From the NCBI RefSeq assembly GCF_003957745.1, contig NZ_CP020373.1, positions 186,001 to 250,000 of the forward strand: DNA of 64,000 nt. Reading direction: 5' to 3'. Origin of the DNA: Shewanella khirikhana. Its GTDB lineage: Bacteria > Pseudomonadota > Gammaproteobacteria > Enterobacterales > Shewanellaceae. The translations under genes were made by a program, and so were the position numbers. Shown here piece after piece: positions 25,274 to 33,544 of the stretch. The notes under the pieces are model-generated. The model made no database searches and was not told the DNA's origin. It worked only from the letters and a program-made list of their open reading frames with translations. Numbering within the stretch: position 1 is the first letter of the stretch; each line of letters begins with the position of its first letter.

Positions 25274-26662
25274 TCAGTTCCATTTACGCTTGATGTTGAT
25301 TGAATAAAACCGGATGTTGTTGCCTGTGTCAATCGCCCAGACCAGCGTGGTTTGGCCGGGCGTGATGTCGATATCTGTGTTGGCGCCGCCGAAGCTCAGC
25401 CGATATTGGCCTGCTTTGGCGTAGCTTCTGGCAATTTGTGCCTGCCTTGGCAGCGTAAGCCAGCTGCGTCTGTCGGCCTGCTCGCTGAGCACGTTGAAAA
25501 TCTGCATCGCCACTGCCGCGCCATCAAAATCATTGCGCCTTTTCTTGGAGTCACTCTCGACGCTGCGGGTCAGCTCCGACTTGGCGTAAACCCGTGCGGC
25601 CTGACGCAAAAGCAGCATAGGCAATTCTTCTTTCAGGGCGTTGATGGCCAGGACGTCGATGTTGGCGATGGGCGCCGTGGTGAGCGGCTTATCCAGACCG
25701 GCAATGCTGGCCGGTGGAACCGCACCAAAGCCGGGGCCGTAGGTTGGCAGTGAGACTGTCAGCCAGTTGCCGTCGATGGTAAAGGGCACTGTCAGCGCCT
25801 GCTTTTCGGGCACAAAACCGCGCTCCATCAATACCACCAGCTGGCCTTCGTCCTGCTTTGGCAGTCTGGCGTCGCCAAAACGGGCCTTGAATTCATCGTA
25901 TTGCGGCATCGAAAGTTGCTTTGCCAGCCGCACCAAATCCTGCTCAAGATAGTGATTGCCAGGGAAAATCTGCGCCGCCTTGCGGTAATCGATAAAGGCG
26001 TCGTTTTCTTCCCCCAGCAGCTCGTGCAACAGCCCCGTGGTGTAGTAGCTGTAGGCGTTCAGAAAAGAGCTGGTGACAGAGCCTGCCTGCTGGCCGAGAC
26101 GGTTCATCTCGGCATCCACAGTGCCATTGGCCATGGCTTTGACGGAATCTTTGGATTTCTCGTAGCGCTTTTGCTCCAGCGCCTGCAGCTCGTTGGCGCG
26201 GCGTACTTCCACCAAAGCGCCATCAAAGTCGTTCTGCATCAGATAATTGAGCGCCTGATACTGGTGCACCATGATGCGCTCGAAGCCGGGGCCGCGATAG
26301 GGGATAACATTATCGTTCAGCACCAGACTGCCAGCGCTGGCCCCCAGATCAGTTACGCTCACCAATGCTTTGTCATCAAAGCGACCATAGGCGGCAATGG
26401 CGGCCTGGTAGTAGCTCTGGCTGGCCTTGAAGTCGCCGCCCACCTGGGCCACCCGTCCTGCTTCCTGAGCATACAGAAGGCCATCGCGGGAGCTGATTTC
26501 AGATGCGAGCTCCGGCAACGCAGCCAAGGGAGTGGGGCCGGACAGCGCCTGTTTGACCGGTGCCATCTGCGAGGGATAGCTGATAAACAGGCTGCCCATG
26601 GCGCAGCCGCCAAGCACAAAGGGCAATGTGAGGGTGAGCAGTACCGAGGAAAGTCGCTTCAT
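25274..26662 (-). CDS. COG3014-like lipoprotein with TPR-like repeats
   Basis: 462-aa lipoprotein (lipobox FVLGGC, Cys20). The middle region has helix pairs typical of TPR solenoids (AQEAGRVAQVGGDFKASQSYY, YYTTGLLHELLGEENDAFIDY). The C-terminal part is beta-rich and ends NIRFYSINIKRKWN. It belongs to the uncharacterised COG3014 type usually found just before lpoB. It overlaps def by four bases (ATGA) and is two bases before lpoB, so a joint role in wall synthesis at the outer membrane is plausible. Confidence 0.75.
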   Translation of the reverse strand: MKRLSSVLLTLTLPFVLGGCAMGSLFISYPSQMAPVKQALSGPTPLAALPELASEISSRDGLLYAQEAGRVAQVGGDFKASQSYYQAAIAAYGRFDDKALVSVTDLGASAGSLVLNDNVIPYRGPGFERIMVHQYQALNYLMQNDFDGALVEVRRANELQALEQKRYEKSKDSVKAMANGTVDAEMNRLGQQAGSVTSSFLNAYSYYTTGLLHELLGEENDAFIDYRKAAQIFPGNHYLEQDLVRLAKQLSMPQYDEFKARFGDARLPKQDEGQLVVLMERGFVPEKQALTVPFTIDGNWLTVSLPTYGPGFGAVPPASIAGLDKPLTTAPIANIDVLAINALKEELPMLLLRQAARVYAKSELTRSVESDSKKRRNDFDGAAVAMQIFNVLSEQADRRSWLTLPRQAQIARSYAKAGQYRLSFGGANTDIDITPGQTTLVWAIDTGNNIRFYSINIKRKWN

Positions 26663-27159
26663 GCCGGGCTGCGCTCCTGCAGTTGGATGCGCTCCAGCAA
26701 GGTGATGCCGTCGAGGTGGTCCAGCTCATGCTGGAAAATCCTTGCAATAAAGCCATCGAGCCTTTGCTGGTGGTGTTTACCCTGCGCATCCTGCCAACGG
26801 GCATCTACCCAGCGGTAGCGCGCAATACTGAGGCGGGTGCCCGGCACCGACAGGCAACCTTCTTCACCATCCTCAGTCTCCTCGCTATGACCCAGCAGCT
26901 CGGGGTTTACCATCAGCAGTGGCGCCATTTCCGGCGCATCGGGATAACGCTCGTTCGGACGTGACGCCACGATAAACAGCCGCTGGCTGACACCAATCTG
27001 CGGCGCGGCAATCCCTACGCCACTGGCCTGCTCCATGGTCAACATCAGGGTACCTGCCAGCTCACCAAGAGCGGCGTTGAACTCGGTCACGGGCAGTGCC
27101 TGGCGGTAGAGCACCTCGGCACCTGTGGTAACTATGGCTGCGACTTGAACTTGGGTCAT
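26659..27159 (-). CDS. def: peptide deformylase paralogue
   Basis: 166-aa metalloenzyme that removes formyl groups from nascent proteins. All three motifs are present: GVGIAAPQIG, EGCLSVPG (metal Cys) and QHELDHLDG (metal His pair and catalytic Glu). It lies in an envelope operon, not with fmt, so it may be a second copy beside a main def elsewhere. The stop overlaps the downstream lipoprotein start. Confidence 0.92.
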   Translation of the reverse strand: MTQVQVAAIVTTGAEVLYRQALPVTEFNAALGELAGTLMLTMEQASGVGIAAPQIGVSQRLFIVASRPNERYPDAPEMAPLLMVNPELLGHSEETEDGEEGCLSVPGTRLSIARYRWVDARWQDAQGKHHQQRLDGFIARIFQHELDHLDGITLLERIQLQERSPA

Positions 27160-27176
27160 CCCTGGCCTTCTTCCAA

Positions 27177-27401
27177 TCAGTAGTGAGGTGGGGGCGTTTC
27201 TTCAGATTCTGAGGCGATATTGCTCGGCTCCATGGCCTTGAGTTTGTTGACAACCAACTCCAGGGTATAGGTCTGCCTGGCCACCAGATCATTGAGGCGG
27301 ATAACCTCCTGATTCAGCTCTTCTACCGTCATTTCGGTGAAAGCGAGCTTGGTTTGCAGCTCTTCAATTTCCCGTTGCAGTGCCTGTAAATCTGTTTGCA
27401 T
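27177..27401 (-). CDS. slyX: SlyX-family coiled-coil protein
   Basis: 74-aa coiled coil with heptads (LQALQREIEELQTKLAFTEM) and the conserved C-terminal PPHY. Function of SlyX is unknown. ATG 27401 is preceded by AGAGGT; the longer ORF start at 27419 would overlap the WD40 gene. It is 17 bp ahead of def and two bases after the WD40 stop. Confidence 0.85.
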   Translation of the reverse strand: MQTDLQALQREIEELQTKLAFTEMTVEELNQEVIRLNDLVARQTYTLELVVNKLKAMEPSNIASESEETPPPHY

Positions 27402-27403
27402 TA

Positions 27404-28378
27404 CTACCTCTGTGACCAATATTCGACCCTGCCCGTGCTGCTGATACTGACAACAGGACTTGGCTGGGTGGTTTCGGCTACCGAGTATACAACGGCACCT
27501 TTGATTTGGGGGCGGGTTGCCAGGCTAACTTGCCAGCGACCGGCCAATTTTCCATCTTTTGTCTGCCAACGCAGCACTTCGCGAAAGGGCGTGCCGGTCA
27601 GCAATATCTGATTGTCTTTGGTAAAGCGGGTGGCCGAGAAGGTCATGCTGCGCTGTTTTATCCGAAGATCGCTGACGGTTTTGCCGCTGCGGCTGGCAAA
27701 AATCCGTGCATTGGCTTTGGCGTCGGCGGCAAAGGCCAGTTCGCCATCGGATGAGAGTGCTACTGACAATACCCGCGCATCGAAGCTTTGTTCATGCAAG
27801 GGCTGACCCGTGGTGGCCTGCCACAGAATGGCGCGGTAATCGTTTCCACCGCTGAGGGCCAGGGTGCCGTCGGCAGACAGGGCCACGCTGTTGACCTTTT
27901 CGCTGTGGCCTAGAAAACGAATAAGCTTGGTTTGTCCGGCGACCAGTGACATCACTGAGCCATCAATCAGCCCCACCAGCAGACTACCCTGATCGGCAAC
28001 GGCCACCGCTTGCCCTGGGGAAGGTAAGCTCCACCAGCCCACCTGGGTGCCGTCCTCTATCCTCCACAGGGCAACTGAATCCCGGCTTAACGAAGCGGCG
28101 AAAGCGCCGTTATCCGACAGCGCCAGCTCCATCGACTCGTTGCTGGCCTCACCATGTTGCCAGCGATATTTGAGGGTTTGCGGGGCGAGCTGCCACAGCT
28201 CAACGCCTCCGCTCTCGGTGCTGATAAGTGCCAGCGAGGCATCTTTGCTGAGCGCCGCGCCGTACAGGGGGGAGTCGGTCAGGGTAATGACCTTGTCTGC
28301 GTCTCTGGGGGCACAGCCAAAAAGCAGGCTTGCCAGCAGGGGCAGCCACAGAAAAAAAGTGATGAACTTATTCCACAT
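27404..28378 (-). CDS. WD40 beta-propeller lipoprotein
   Basis: 324-aa protein with lipobox LLFGC (Cys22) and about six or seven propeller blades; the best repeat is FLGHSEKVNSVALSADGTLA followed by GGNDYRAILWQ. It is expected on the periplasmic face of a membrane as an interaction scaffold. It is first in the operon with slyX, def, the COG3014 lipoprotein and lpoB. No enzymatic motif is visible. Confidence 0.8.
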   Translation of the reverse strand: MWNKFITFFLWLPLLASLLFGCAPRDADKVITLTDSPLYGAALSKDASLALISTESGGVELWQLAPQTLKYRWQHGEASNESMELALSDNGAFAASLSRDSVALWRIEDGTQVGWWSLPSPGQAVAVADQGSLLVGLIDGSVMSLVAGQTKLIRFLGHSEKVNSVALSADGTLALSGGNDYRAILWQATTGQPLHEQSFDARVLSVALSSDGELAFAADAKANARIFASRSGKTVSDLRIKQRSMTFSATRFTKDNQILLTGTPFREVLRWQTKDGKLAGRWQVSLATRPQIKGAVVYSVAETTQPSPVVSISSTGRVEYWSQR

Positions 28379-28523
28379 GCCTCGGTCTCACTGCTGTCTG
28401 GGTTCCCGGACGGCCCTCACTTGGCGCTGCCCATGGCATAAGCTTAGTAACTAGTATAAAGTGGGTCGGTTCGATTTATTACAAAGGTTATTGTAACCAC
28501 TTGAGGATGCTAAGGAAGCTTCA

Positions 28524-29300
28524 ATGAAATCTATTTATAAATACTCACTGGTCGCCCTGGCCGTAGTAGGTTTAACTGCTTGTAATCAAGAAGAAAAAGC
28601 AACTGAAGTTGCTCCAGCTGTTACCCTGACCACCGAAGCGCAAAAAGAAGCTTACAGCGTGGGTGCCTCTATCGGCAGCTACATGTCTGGTCACATCAAA
28701 GAGCAGGAAGATCTGGGTCTGCCAGTTGATCGCGCTCTGATCATCGAAGGCTTCGCCAATGGCCTGAACAGCAACCTCAAGCTGACCGAAGAAGAAATGC
28801 AGACCGTGTTGCAAAACCTGGACAAGAAGCTGAACGATAAGCGTATCGAACAAGCTGAAGCCATGGCTTCCAAGAACCTGGAAGAAGGCAAGAAGTATCA
28901 GGAAACCAACAAGGCCAAAGAAGGCGTAACCACCACTGAATCCGGTCTGCAGTACGAAGTGCTGACTGCCGGTAGCGGTGACAAGCCAGCCGCCGAAGAC
29001 GTGGTTGAAGTGCACTATGTTGGCACCCTGATCGATGGCACCAAGTTCGACAGCTCTTACGATCGCGGCCAAACTGCCAAGTTCCCGCTGAACCGCGTTA
29101 TCGCCGGTTGGACTGAAGGCGTGCAGCTGATGCCAGTAGGCTCAAAGTACCGCTTCGTTATCCCTGCTGAGCTGGCTTACGGTGAGCGTGACAACGGCAC
29201 CATCCCTGCCAACTCTACCCTGGTATTCGAAGTTGAGCTGGTGTCTATCGAGAAAGCCCCAGCTGTTGAAGCCAAAGCTGAAGATACTCACGCTCACTGA
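28524..29300 (+). CDS. fkpA: FKBP-type peptidyl-prolyl isomerase lipoprotein
   Basis: 258 aa. A lipobox LTAC (Cys20) implies membrane anchoring, unlike the soluble E. coli FkpA. A helical dimerisation domain (about 35-130) is followed by an FKBP domain from about 145 (VEVHYVGTLIDGTKFDSSYDRG, FPLNRVIAGWTEG, IPAELAYGER). It folds envelope proteins in the periplasm. The tail is His/Ala-rich. A strong terminator follows. Confidence 0.92.
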   Translation: MKSIYKYSLVALAVVGLTACNQEEKATEVAPAVTLTTEAQKEAYSVGASIGSYMSGHIKEQEDLGLPVDRALIIEGFANGLNSNLKLTEEEMQTVLQNLDKKLNDKRIEQAEAMASKNLEEGKKYQETNKAKEGVTTTESGLQYEVLTAGSGDKPAAEDVVEVHYVGTLIDGTKFDSSYDRGQTAKFPLNRVIAGWTEGVQLMPVGSKYRFVIPAELAYGERDNGTIPANSTLVFEVELVSIEKAPAVEAKAEDTHAH

Positions 29301-29320
29301 TAACTCACTGAGCTGAAATA

Positions 29321-29347
29321 AAAAAGACGCCTGATGGCGTCTTTTTT
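29321..29347. terminator. terminator of fkpA
   Basis: AAAAAGACGCC and GGCGTCTTTTT form an 11-bp stem with loop TGAT and a T-run. The A-run on the left lets it act for zntB on the other strand. Confidence 0.9.
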
Positions 29348-29385
29348 GTGGCTGGTGCTCAGGTGATGGCGCCAGGCCCCGGCGG

Positions 29386-30351
29386 CTACAGCCAGCGTTT
29401 GCGGTAAAACAGCCACAGCTGCCCCAGCACCAATACCAGCAGCAGTAAGCAAAAGGCACCAAAGGCCCAGGGGGTATCGGCGCCTGGGATGCCACCAATA
29501 TTGACCCCCAGCAGCCCGGTCAAAAAGCCCAGAGGCAGGAACACCGCCGTTACCAGTGACAGGAAGTACAGTCGCTGGTTTAACTCTTCTGACTGGCGGC
29601 TCATCAGCTCTTCGTGGGTTACGCTGGCTCTGTCTTTCAGGGCATCGAGATCTTCAATGGCGCGGGTGAGGCGATCGCGGATCTCGCGCATTTTCAGCTG
29701 CTCAGTCTTTTTAAACAGGTGGCCGGTTTCGGTTTGCAGCGCGGCGAAGGCTTCCCGCTGGGGCGCGAGATAGCGGCGCACCATTACGGTCTGGCGTCTG
29801 AGCTCCGCAATGTCGTTACGCAGATCGCGGCTGTTGCCGGTGACGATTTGCTCTTCGAGATCGTCAAGCTTCTCTTCCAGACTATTGATAAAGTCGGTTT
29901 TTCTGAGAGTTAACTTATCGCACAGTGACAAAATAAAGTCTGCCGGCGTGGCTGGGCCTGCACGCTTGCCAATCTGCTCGGCCAGTTCTTTAACCGACTG
30001 CAAGCCACGGCGACAGGCACTAACGATACGGTGCTTATCGGCGTAGAGCCTCAGCGCCACCATGTCTTCCGGCGCGGCGTCCGGGTTCAGGTTTACGCCC
30101 CTCAAAGCCACCAGAATGCCGCCTTCATTGGCGATGGCGCGGGGACGGGTATCGCGGGACAAGAGCGCATCAATTTCCAGCGGCGGCAGATCTGTGCCCT
30201 GCAGCCATTCGCGGGCATCTTTGGAGTGGTAGTTCAGGTGAACCCAGATATTGCCCTGCTCCGGCGTCCACTGTGCCAGTGCCTCGGCGCTTAGGGCTTC
30301 ACCGGCCCGCTCGCCACTGAGCCACAGACTGTACACAAAGCCATGGGACAT
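29386..30351 (-). CDS. zntB: ZntB/CorA-family zinc transporter
   Basis: 321 aa. A long cytoplasmic domain with helical stretches (about 130-250) precedes two C-terminal membrane helices. The pore loop reads GVNIGGIPG, the ZntB variant of the CorA GMN motif, so Zn2+ is the likely cargo rather than Mg2+. The length matches E. coli ZntB. Divergent from yacL. Confidence 0.9.
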   Translation of the reverse strand: MSHGFVYSLWLSGERAGEALSAEALAQWTPEQGNIWVHLNYHSKDAREWLQGTDLPPLEIDALLSRDTRPRAIANEGGILVALRGVNLNPDAAPEDMVALRLYADKHRIVSACRRGLQSVKELAEQIGKRAGPATPADFILSLCDKLTLRKTDFINSLEEKLDDLEEQIVTGNSRDLRNDIAELRRQTVMVRRYLAPQREAFAALQTETGHLFKKTEQLKMREIRDRLTRAIEDLDALKDRASVTHEELMSRQSEELNQRLYFLSLVTAVFLPLGFLTGLLGVNIGGIPGADTPWAFGAFCLLLLVLVLGQLWLFYRKRWL

Positions 30352-30492
30352 AGTGCATTCCTTTTCAACGGTTTTTCAGACACTAGCCTATACCGGCGCC
30401 AGGTTTCAAGCGACCTGCGTGATGGCGATGGAGGAAAGCTTGGCCGCAATGGGATAAAATTGGCTTATTGATTAATGGTTGTGGATATTCCG

Positions 30493-30867
30493 ATGGAGTA
30501 TGAATTTCGCCGCAACGGGCTGGATGGCTCGGTTTTGGCGCGTTTCAGTATGGAACATGAGGTCATGGGGCGCTGGTTTGGTGAAGAGCTCGGTGACAAT
30601 CAAACGGCAATTACCGAGGTGCTGACGGCCATCGAGGCGTTGCTCAACGGCGGTGAGCGCGAATGGCGCAAAACCGGCCGCGAGTTCAGCGTTGAGCTGG
30701 ATACCGAGCAGGCCAGAGTGTTTGCCAATGTGCTGGGCGTCAGCCACGATGAAGCGCTGGATGACGGCATGGCGCTGTACGACAGCGAGCTGGAAGCAAG
30801 CTGCGGTCTGGAGGATTTACAGACGGCGCTGACAAGCTGGCAGCAATTTTTAAAAGACAGCCGCTGA
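30493..30867 (+). CDS. yacL: YacL (UPF0231) family protein
   Basis: 124-aa acidic cytoplasmic protein. MEYEFRRNGLDG, MEHEVMGRWFGEEL, MALYDSELEASCGLEDL match E. coli YacL along its length. Function is unknown. ATG 30493 was chosen over GTG 30475 because the family begins with MxYEF. Confidence 0.85.
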   Translation: MEYEFRRNGLDGSVLARFSMEHEVMGRWFGEELGDNQTAITEVLTAIEALLNGGEREWRKTGREFSVELDTEQARVFANVLGVSHDEALDDGMALYDSELEASCGLEDLQTALTSWQQFLKDSR

Positions 30868-30921
30868 GCCGACGAAATTGCGCTGCGGGCGCATAAGCCG
30901 CTTTACAGCAGACTCAATAAA

Positions 30922-30943
30922 AAAGGCAGCCTCGGCTGCCTTT
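30922..30943. terminator. terminator of narQP (and yacL)
   Basis: AAAGGCAGC and GCTGCCTTT form a 9-bp stem with loop CTCG. On the minus strand it is followed by a run of six T, so it mainly serves narP; the plus-strand tail is weak. Confidence 0.8.
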
Positions 30944-30964
30944 GTGGTATTAGAAAAACCTTTG

Positions 30965-31594
30965 TTAACGGTTTAAGTAACGCACGGCCATTTCGGTGCG
31001 GGACTTGGCGCCGGCCTTACGCAGCAGGTTTTTCACGTGCACCTTTACCGTGCCTTCGCTGATGTGCAGCTGCTCTGAAATCAGGCGGTTGCTCATGCCT
31101 TCGGCCAGATGCTCAAGAATTTGCAGCTCGCGCGGGGTGAGGGAGTCAATCCACTCGTTTTCGTCGGTGGCATTCTTAAGCTCAAACAGATATTCCTCAA
31201 CTGCTTCGCTGATCACCCGGTGGCCCAGCATGGCTTCTTTGAGTTTTTCCAGCAGCAGATCCGGCTCTGTGTCTTTGAGCAGATACCCATCGGCGCCGGC
31301 GCGCAGCAGGCGGATAACGTCCTGTTTGGCATCGGATACCGTGAGGATCACTATGCGTGACGTCACCCCTTCCTGGCGCAGACCGCTTAAGGTGTCGAGC
31401 CCCGACATGCCTTTCATGTTCAGATCAAGCAGCACTATGTCCGGCTCATCGGTGGCCACGGCGCTTAAGGCATCAAGGCCGCTGCCAGCTTCACCGAACA
31501 GGGTAAAATCCTTATCAGAAGTAATAAGCTGACAAATACCGCGGCGCAGCAGGGGATGGTCGTCAACGACCAGAACTGAATAGGGTTTACCCAT
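30965..31594 (-). CDS. narP: nitrate/nitrite response regulator NarP
   Basis: 209 aa. Receiver domain with DD (11-12) and phospho-acceptor D57 (LLDLNMKG), followed by a LuxR-type helix-turn-helix (SLTPRELQILEHLAEGMSNRLISEQL...EGTVKVHVKNLL). It overlaps narQ by eight bases. By homology and position it activates respiratory genes in response to nitrate or nitrite, and nrfA lies just across the divergent promoter. Confidence 0.9.
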   Translation of the reverse strand: MGKPYSVLVVDDHPLLRRGICQLITSDKDFTLFGEAGSGLDALSAVATDEPDIVLLDLNMKGMSGLDTLSGLRQEGVTSRIVILTVSDAKQDVIRLLRAGADGYLLKDTEPDLLLEKLKEAMLGHRVISEAVEEYLFELKNATDENEWIDSLTPRELQILEHLAEGMSNRLISEQLHISEGTVKVHVKNLLRKAGAKSRTEMAVRYLNR

Positions 31595-33299
31595 GTTGAC
31601 TAGGCTCCTGATGTGGGGGAAGCGTCAGGGTGACTGTGGTGCCCCCGGCTTCGTTGCTTGAAAAACTCAGTTGACCATCCAGTTTGCTGGCCCGTTCGTG
31701 CATGATGCCAATGCCAAAGTGTTGGTCACGTTCTTTCAGATGTTCAAGACCGATGCCATCATCGCTGATGCTGATGTTAATCATACCTTCGGTGTTTTTA
31801 CAGCACTGAATCACAATTTCTCTGGCATTGGCATGCTTGATGGCATTAAGTGTGGCTTCGCGGGTTAACTGCAGAATGTGAATGTGTTGGTTGGCACCCA
31901 GCAGCTGCTCGCGAATGCCGTAATCAATCCGTAGTTTCACATCGGTTTGGCTGCGAAGCTGCTCGAGCATGGTCTCAAGCGCGTGCTTGAGGTTGGGCTC
32001 CTTGATGGTCAGACGGAAGGTCGACAGCAGTTCCCTGAGCTGAGCATAGGCGCTGTTGACCCCTTCGTTAATCTCGTTAAGTTGTTCTTCTACCTGCGGA
32101 TTACGGCAGCTGTCATCCAGGCCTTTGCGCAGCAGGCTGATTTGAATTTTCAGAAACGACAATACCTGGCCAAGGGAGTCATGCAGCTCGCGGGCAATCA
32201 CGCCACGCTCTTCCATCAGTGCCAGTTGCTGACGCTGCTCGGCCGATTGATGGATCAGAATGGAGCGCGCCAGCATGATGGCGAAGTTTTCAAATAAGGG
32301 GCGGTTGGGAGTCTTATCTGAGACCATCTCGAGGTACCCCAGATCCGTATGCTCGAAGGTGAGCGGGAAGCGGCAGGACGCCTCTGTATCCGCAGGCCAG
32401 CCACCGTCGGCTTCAATGGCTTCGTCGGTATCGTCTTCGTACTGGATCACCAGGCGCAGATGATCCAGATGCTCATATTCCTTGAGCTGATCCAGCGCGC
32501 CCTTGAGCGCCTTGTAATCGAGACTCTTGCCGTGGAGCATCACCAGATTATCGTACAGGAAACTCAGCTCCTGATTGGCGCGGGTGAGGGCGAGGGTCTT
32601 TTCCTGCACCTGGGATTCGAGGTCACCATACAGGGCTGAGAGTTCCTTGGCGGTGGAGTCCAGCGCATCGGCCAGCGCCTGCAACTCTATGTATTCGGTC
32701 TGCGGCATGTCCACATCAAAGTTGCCCTTGGAGATGGTGTTGGCCGAAATCATCAACTGATTCAAAGGCTCTACCACCTTGCGCTTGGTGTAGCGCACCG
32801 CCACCAGGGCGATGGCCAGCATCAGCCCCAGGCCAATCAGCTGACTGGCCGCCAGCAGTCGCAGTTTAAAGGCGGCGTGGTGCTCGGTTTCCAGCACCAG
32901 CAGGTCAATGGTGTCGACAAAGTCCTTCAGCGATGAGGCGTACAGGCGTGAGTTTTCCTCTTCGATGAAGTACTTCATCACCTTCCATTTATCGATAACC
33001 AGCAGGTATTGGTCTTTCAGCCGCTGGGGCGTACTCCAGTCCAGCGAACGTTTCAGGGCGGGAGAATACAGGGTGGTTTCGAACTCGCGGATTTTCTCGG
33101 CGGCTTCTTCACTGCCGGAATTGGCGTAGAACATCAGCCGGTAACTTTGCATCCGCAGCGAGCCCGAGGCGTTGATGGCGCGGGCATCGCCCAAGCTGTA
33201 AGACAGGTTGGCGAGAGCGAAAATCGACAGGCCGCTGGAGAGCAGGATGAGGATCATCATCAGGCCGAGAATTTTGGACGTCAGGCTGCCGCGTTTCAT
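31587..33299 (-). CDS. narQ: nitrate/nitrite sensor kinase NarQ
   Basis: 570-aa membrane kinase. TM1 10-30 is followed by a P-box-like stretch (37-54, ARAINASGSLRMQSYR), the nitrate-binding segment of NarX/NarQ. TM2 lies at about 148-168, then HAMP, a coiled coil and GAF-like linker, HisKA_3 with phospho-acceptor H373 (ARELHDSLGQ), and a C-terminal ATPase (NAIKHANA, SDDGIGL). It is the only sensor gene in the pair, consistent with the NarQP-only systems of Shewanella. Confidence 0.92.
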   Translation of the reverse strand: MKRGSLTSKILGLMMILILLSSGLSIFALANLSYSLGDARAINASGSLRMQSYRLMFYANSGSEEAAEKIREFETTLYSPALKRSLDWSTPQRLKDQYLLVIDKWKVMKYFIEEENSRLYASSLKDFVDTIDLLVLETEHHAAFKLRLLAASQLIGLGLMLAIALVAVRYTKRKVVEPLNQLMISANTISKGNFDVDMPQTEYIELQALADALDSTAKELSALYGDLESQVQEKTLALTRANQELSFLYDNLVMLHGKSLDYKALKGALDQLKEYEHLDHLRLVIQYEDDTDEAIEADGGWPADTEASCRFPLTFEHTDLGYLEMVSDKTPNRPLFENFAIMLARSILIHQSAEQRQQLALMEERGVIARELHDSLGQVLSFLKIQISLLRKGLDDSCRNPQVEEQLNEINEGVNSAYAQLRELLSTFRLTIKEPNLKHALETMLEQLRSQTDVKLRIDYGIREQLLGANQHIHILQLTREATLNAIKHANAREIVIQCCKNTEGMINISISDDGIGLEHLKERDQHFGIGIMHERASKLDGQLSFSSNEAGGTTVTLTLPPHQEPSQHG

Positions 33300-33392
33300 G
33301 GCGCTCCCTGTAATTCGGTGTCGGAGTGTTTACGACTAAAGTGTATGTTCTACATTAGCTTTTTCTTTATCACATCCCTTAAGCAGCAAAAG

Positions 33393-33408
33393 TGTGAACA
33401 AAGACACA
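33393..33408. promoter_or_regulatory. CRP-like site between narQ and nrfA
   Basis: TGTGAACAAAGACACA matches TGTGA-N6-TCACA at nine of ten positions. In Shewanella CRP is a main activator of anaerobic respiration, including nitrite reduction. It lies about 150 bp before the nrfA start. Confidence 0.6.
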
Positions 33409-33416
33409 TCCATATG

Positions 33417-33430
33417 TTGATCTTGTGCAA
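33417..33430. promoter_or_regulatory. weak FNR/EtrA-like half site
   Basis: TTGATCTTGTGCAA matches TTGAT-N4-ATCAA at eight of ten positions (perfect left half, weak right half). It sits between the CRP-like and NarP sites. Confidence 0.35.
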
Positions 33431-33442
33431 ACTTTAGCTCTG

Positions 33443-33460
33443 ATACCCCTTATGGGGTAT
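33443..33460. promoter_or_regulatory. NarP 7-2-7 palindrome before nrfA
   Basis: ATACCCCTTATGGGGTAT contains TACCCCT and TGGGGTA separated by two bases, a near-perfect NarP 7-2-7 site. It is 85 bp before the nrfA ATG and in the region shared with narQ, so it could serve both. Confidence 0.8.
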
Positions 33461-33544
33461 GTAATAAGGGGGGGATCGGGTCTAACTTTGACCCTGGAGA
33501 TGTCGTGGATATTCAGAAACACAATAACGCAACACGGAGATGAG

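Noticed and set aside
33425..33544. N-terminal extension of nrfA
   Set aside because: It would place the NarP palindrome inside the gene and destroy the signal peptide; ATG 33545 has a good ribosome site.
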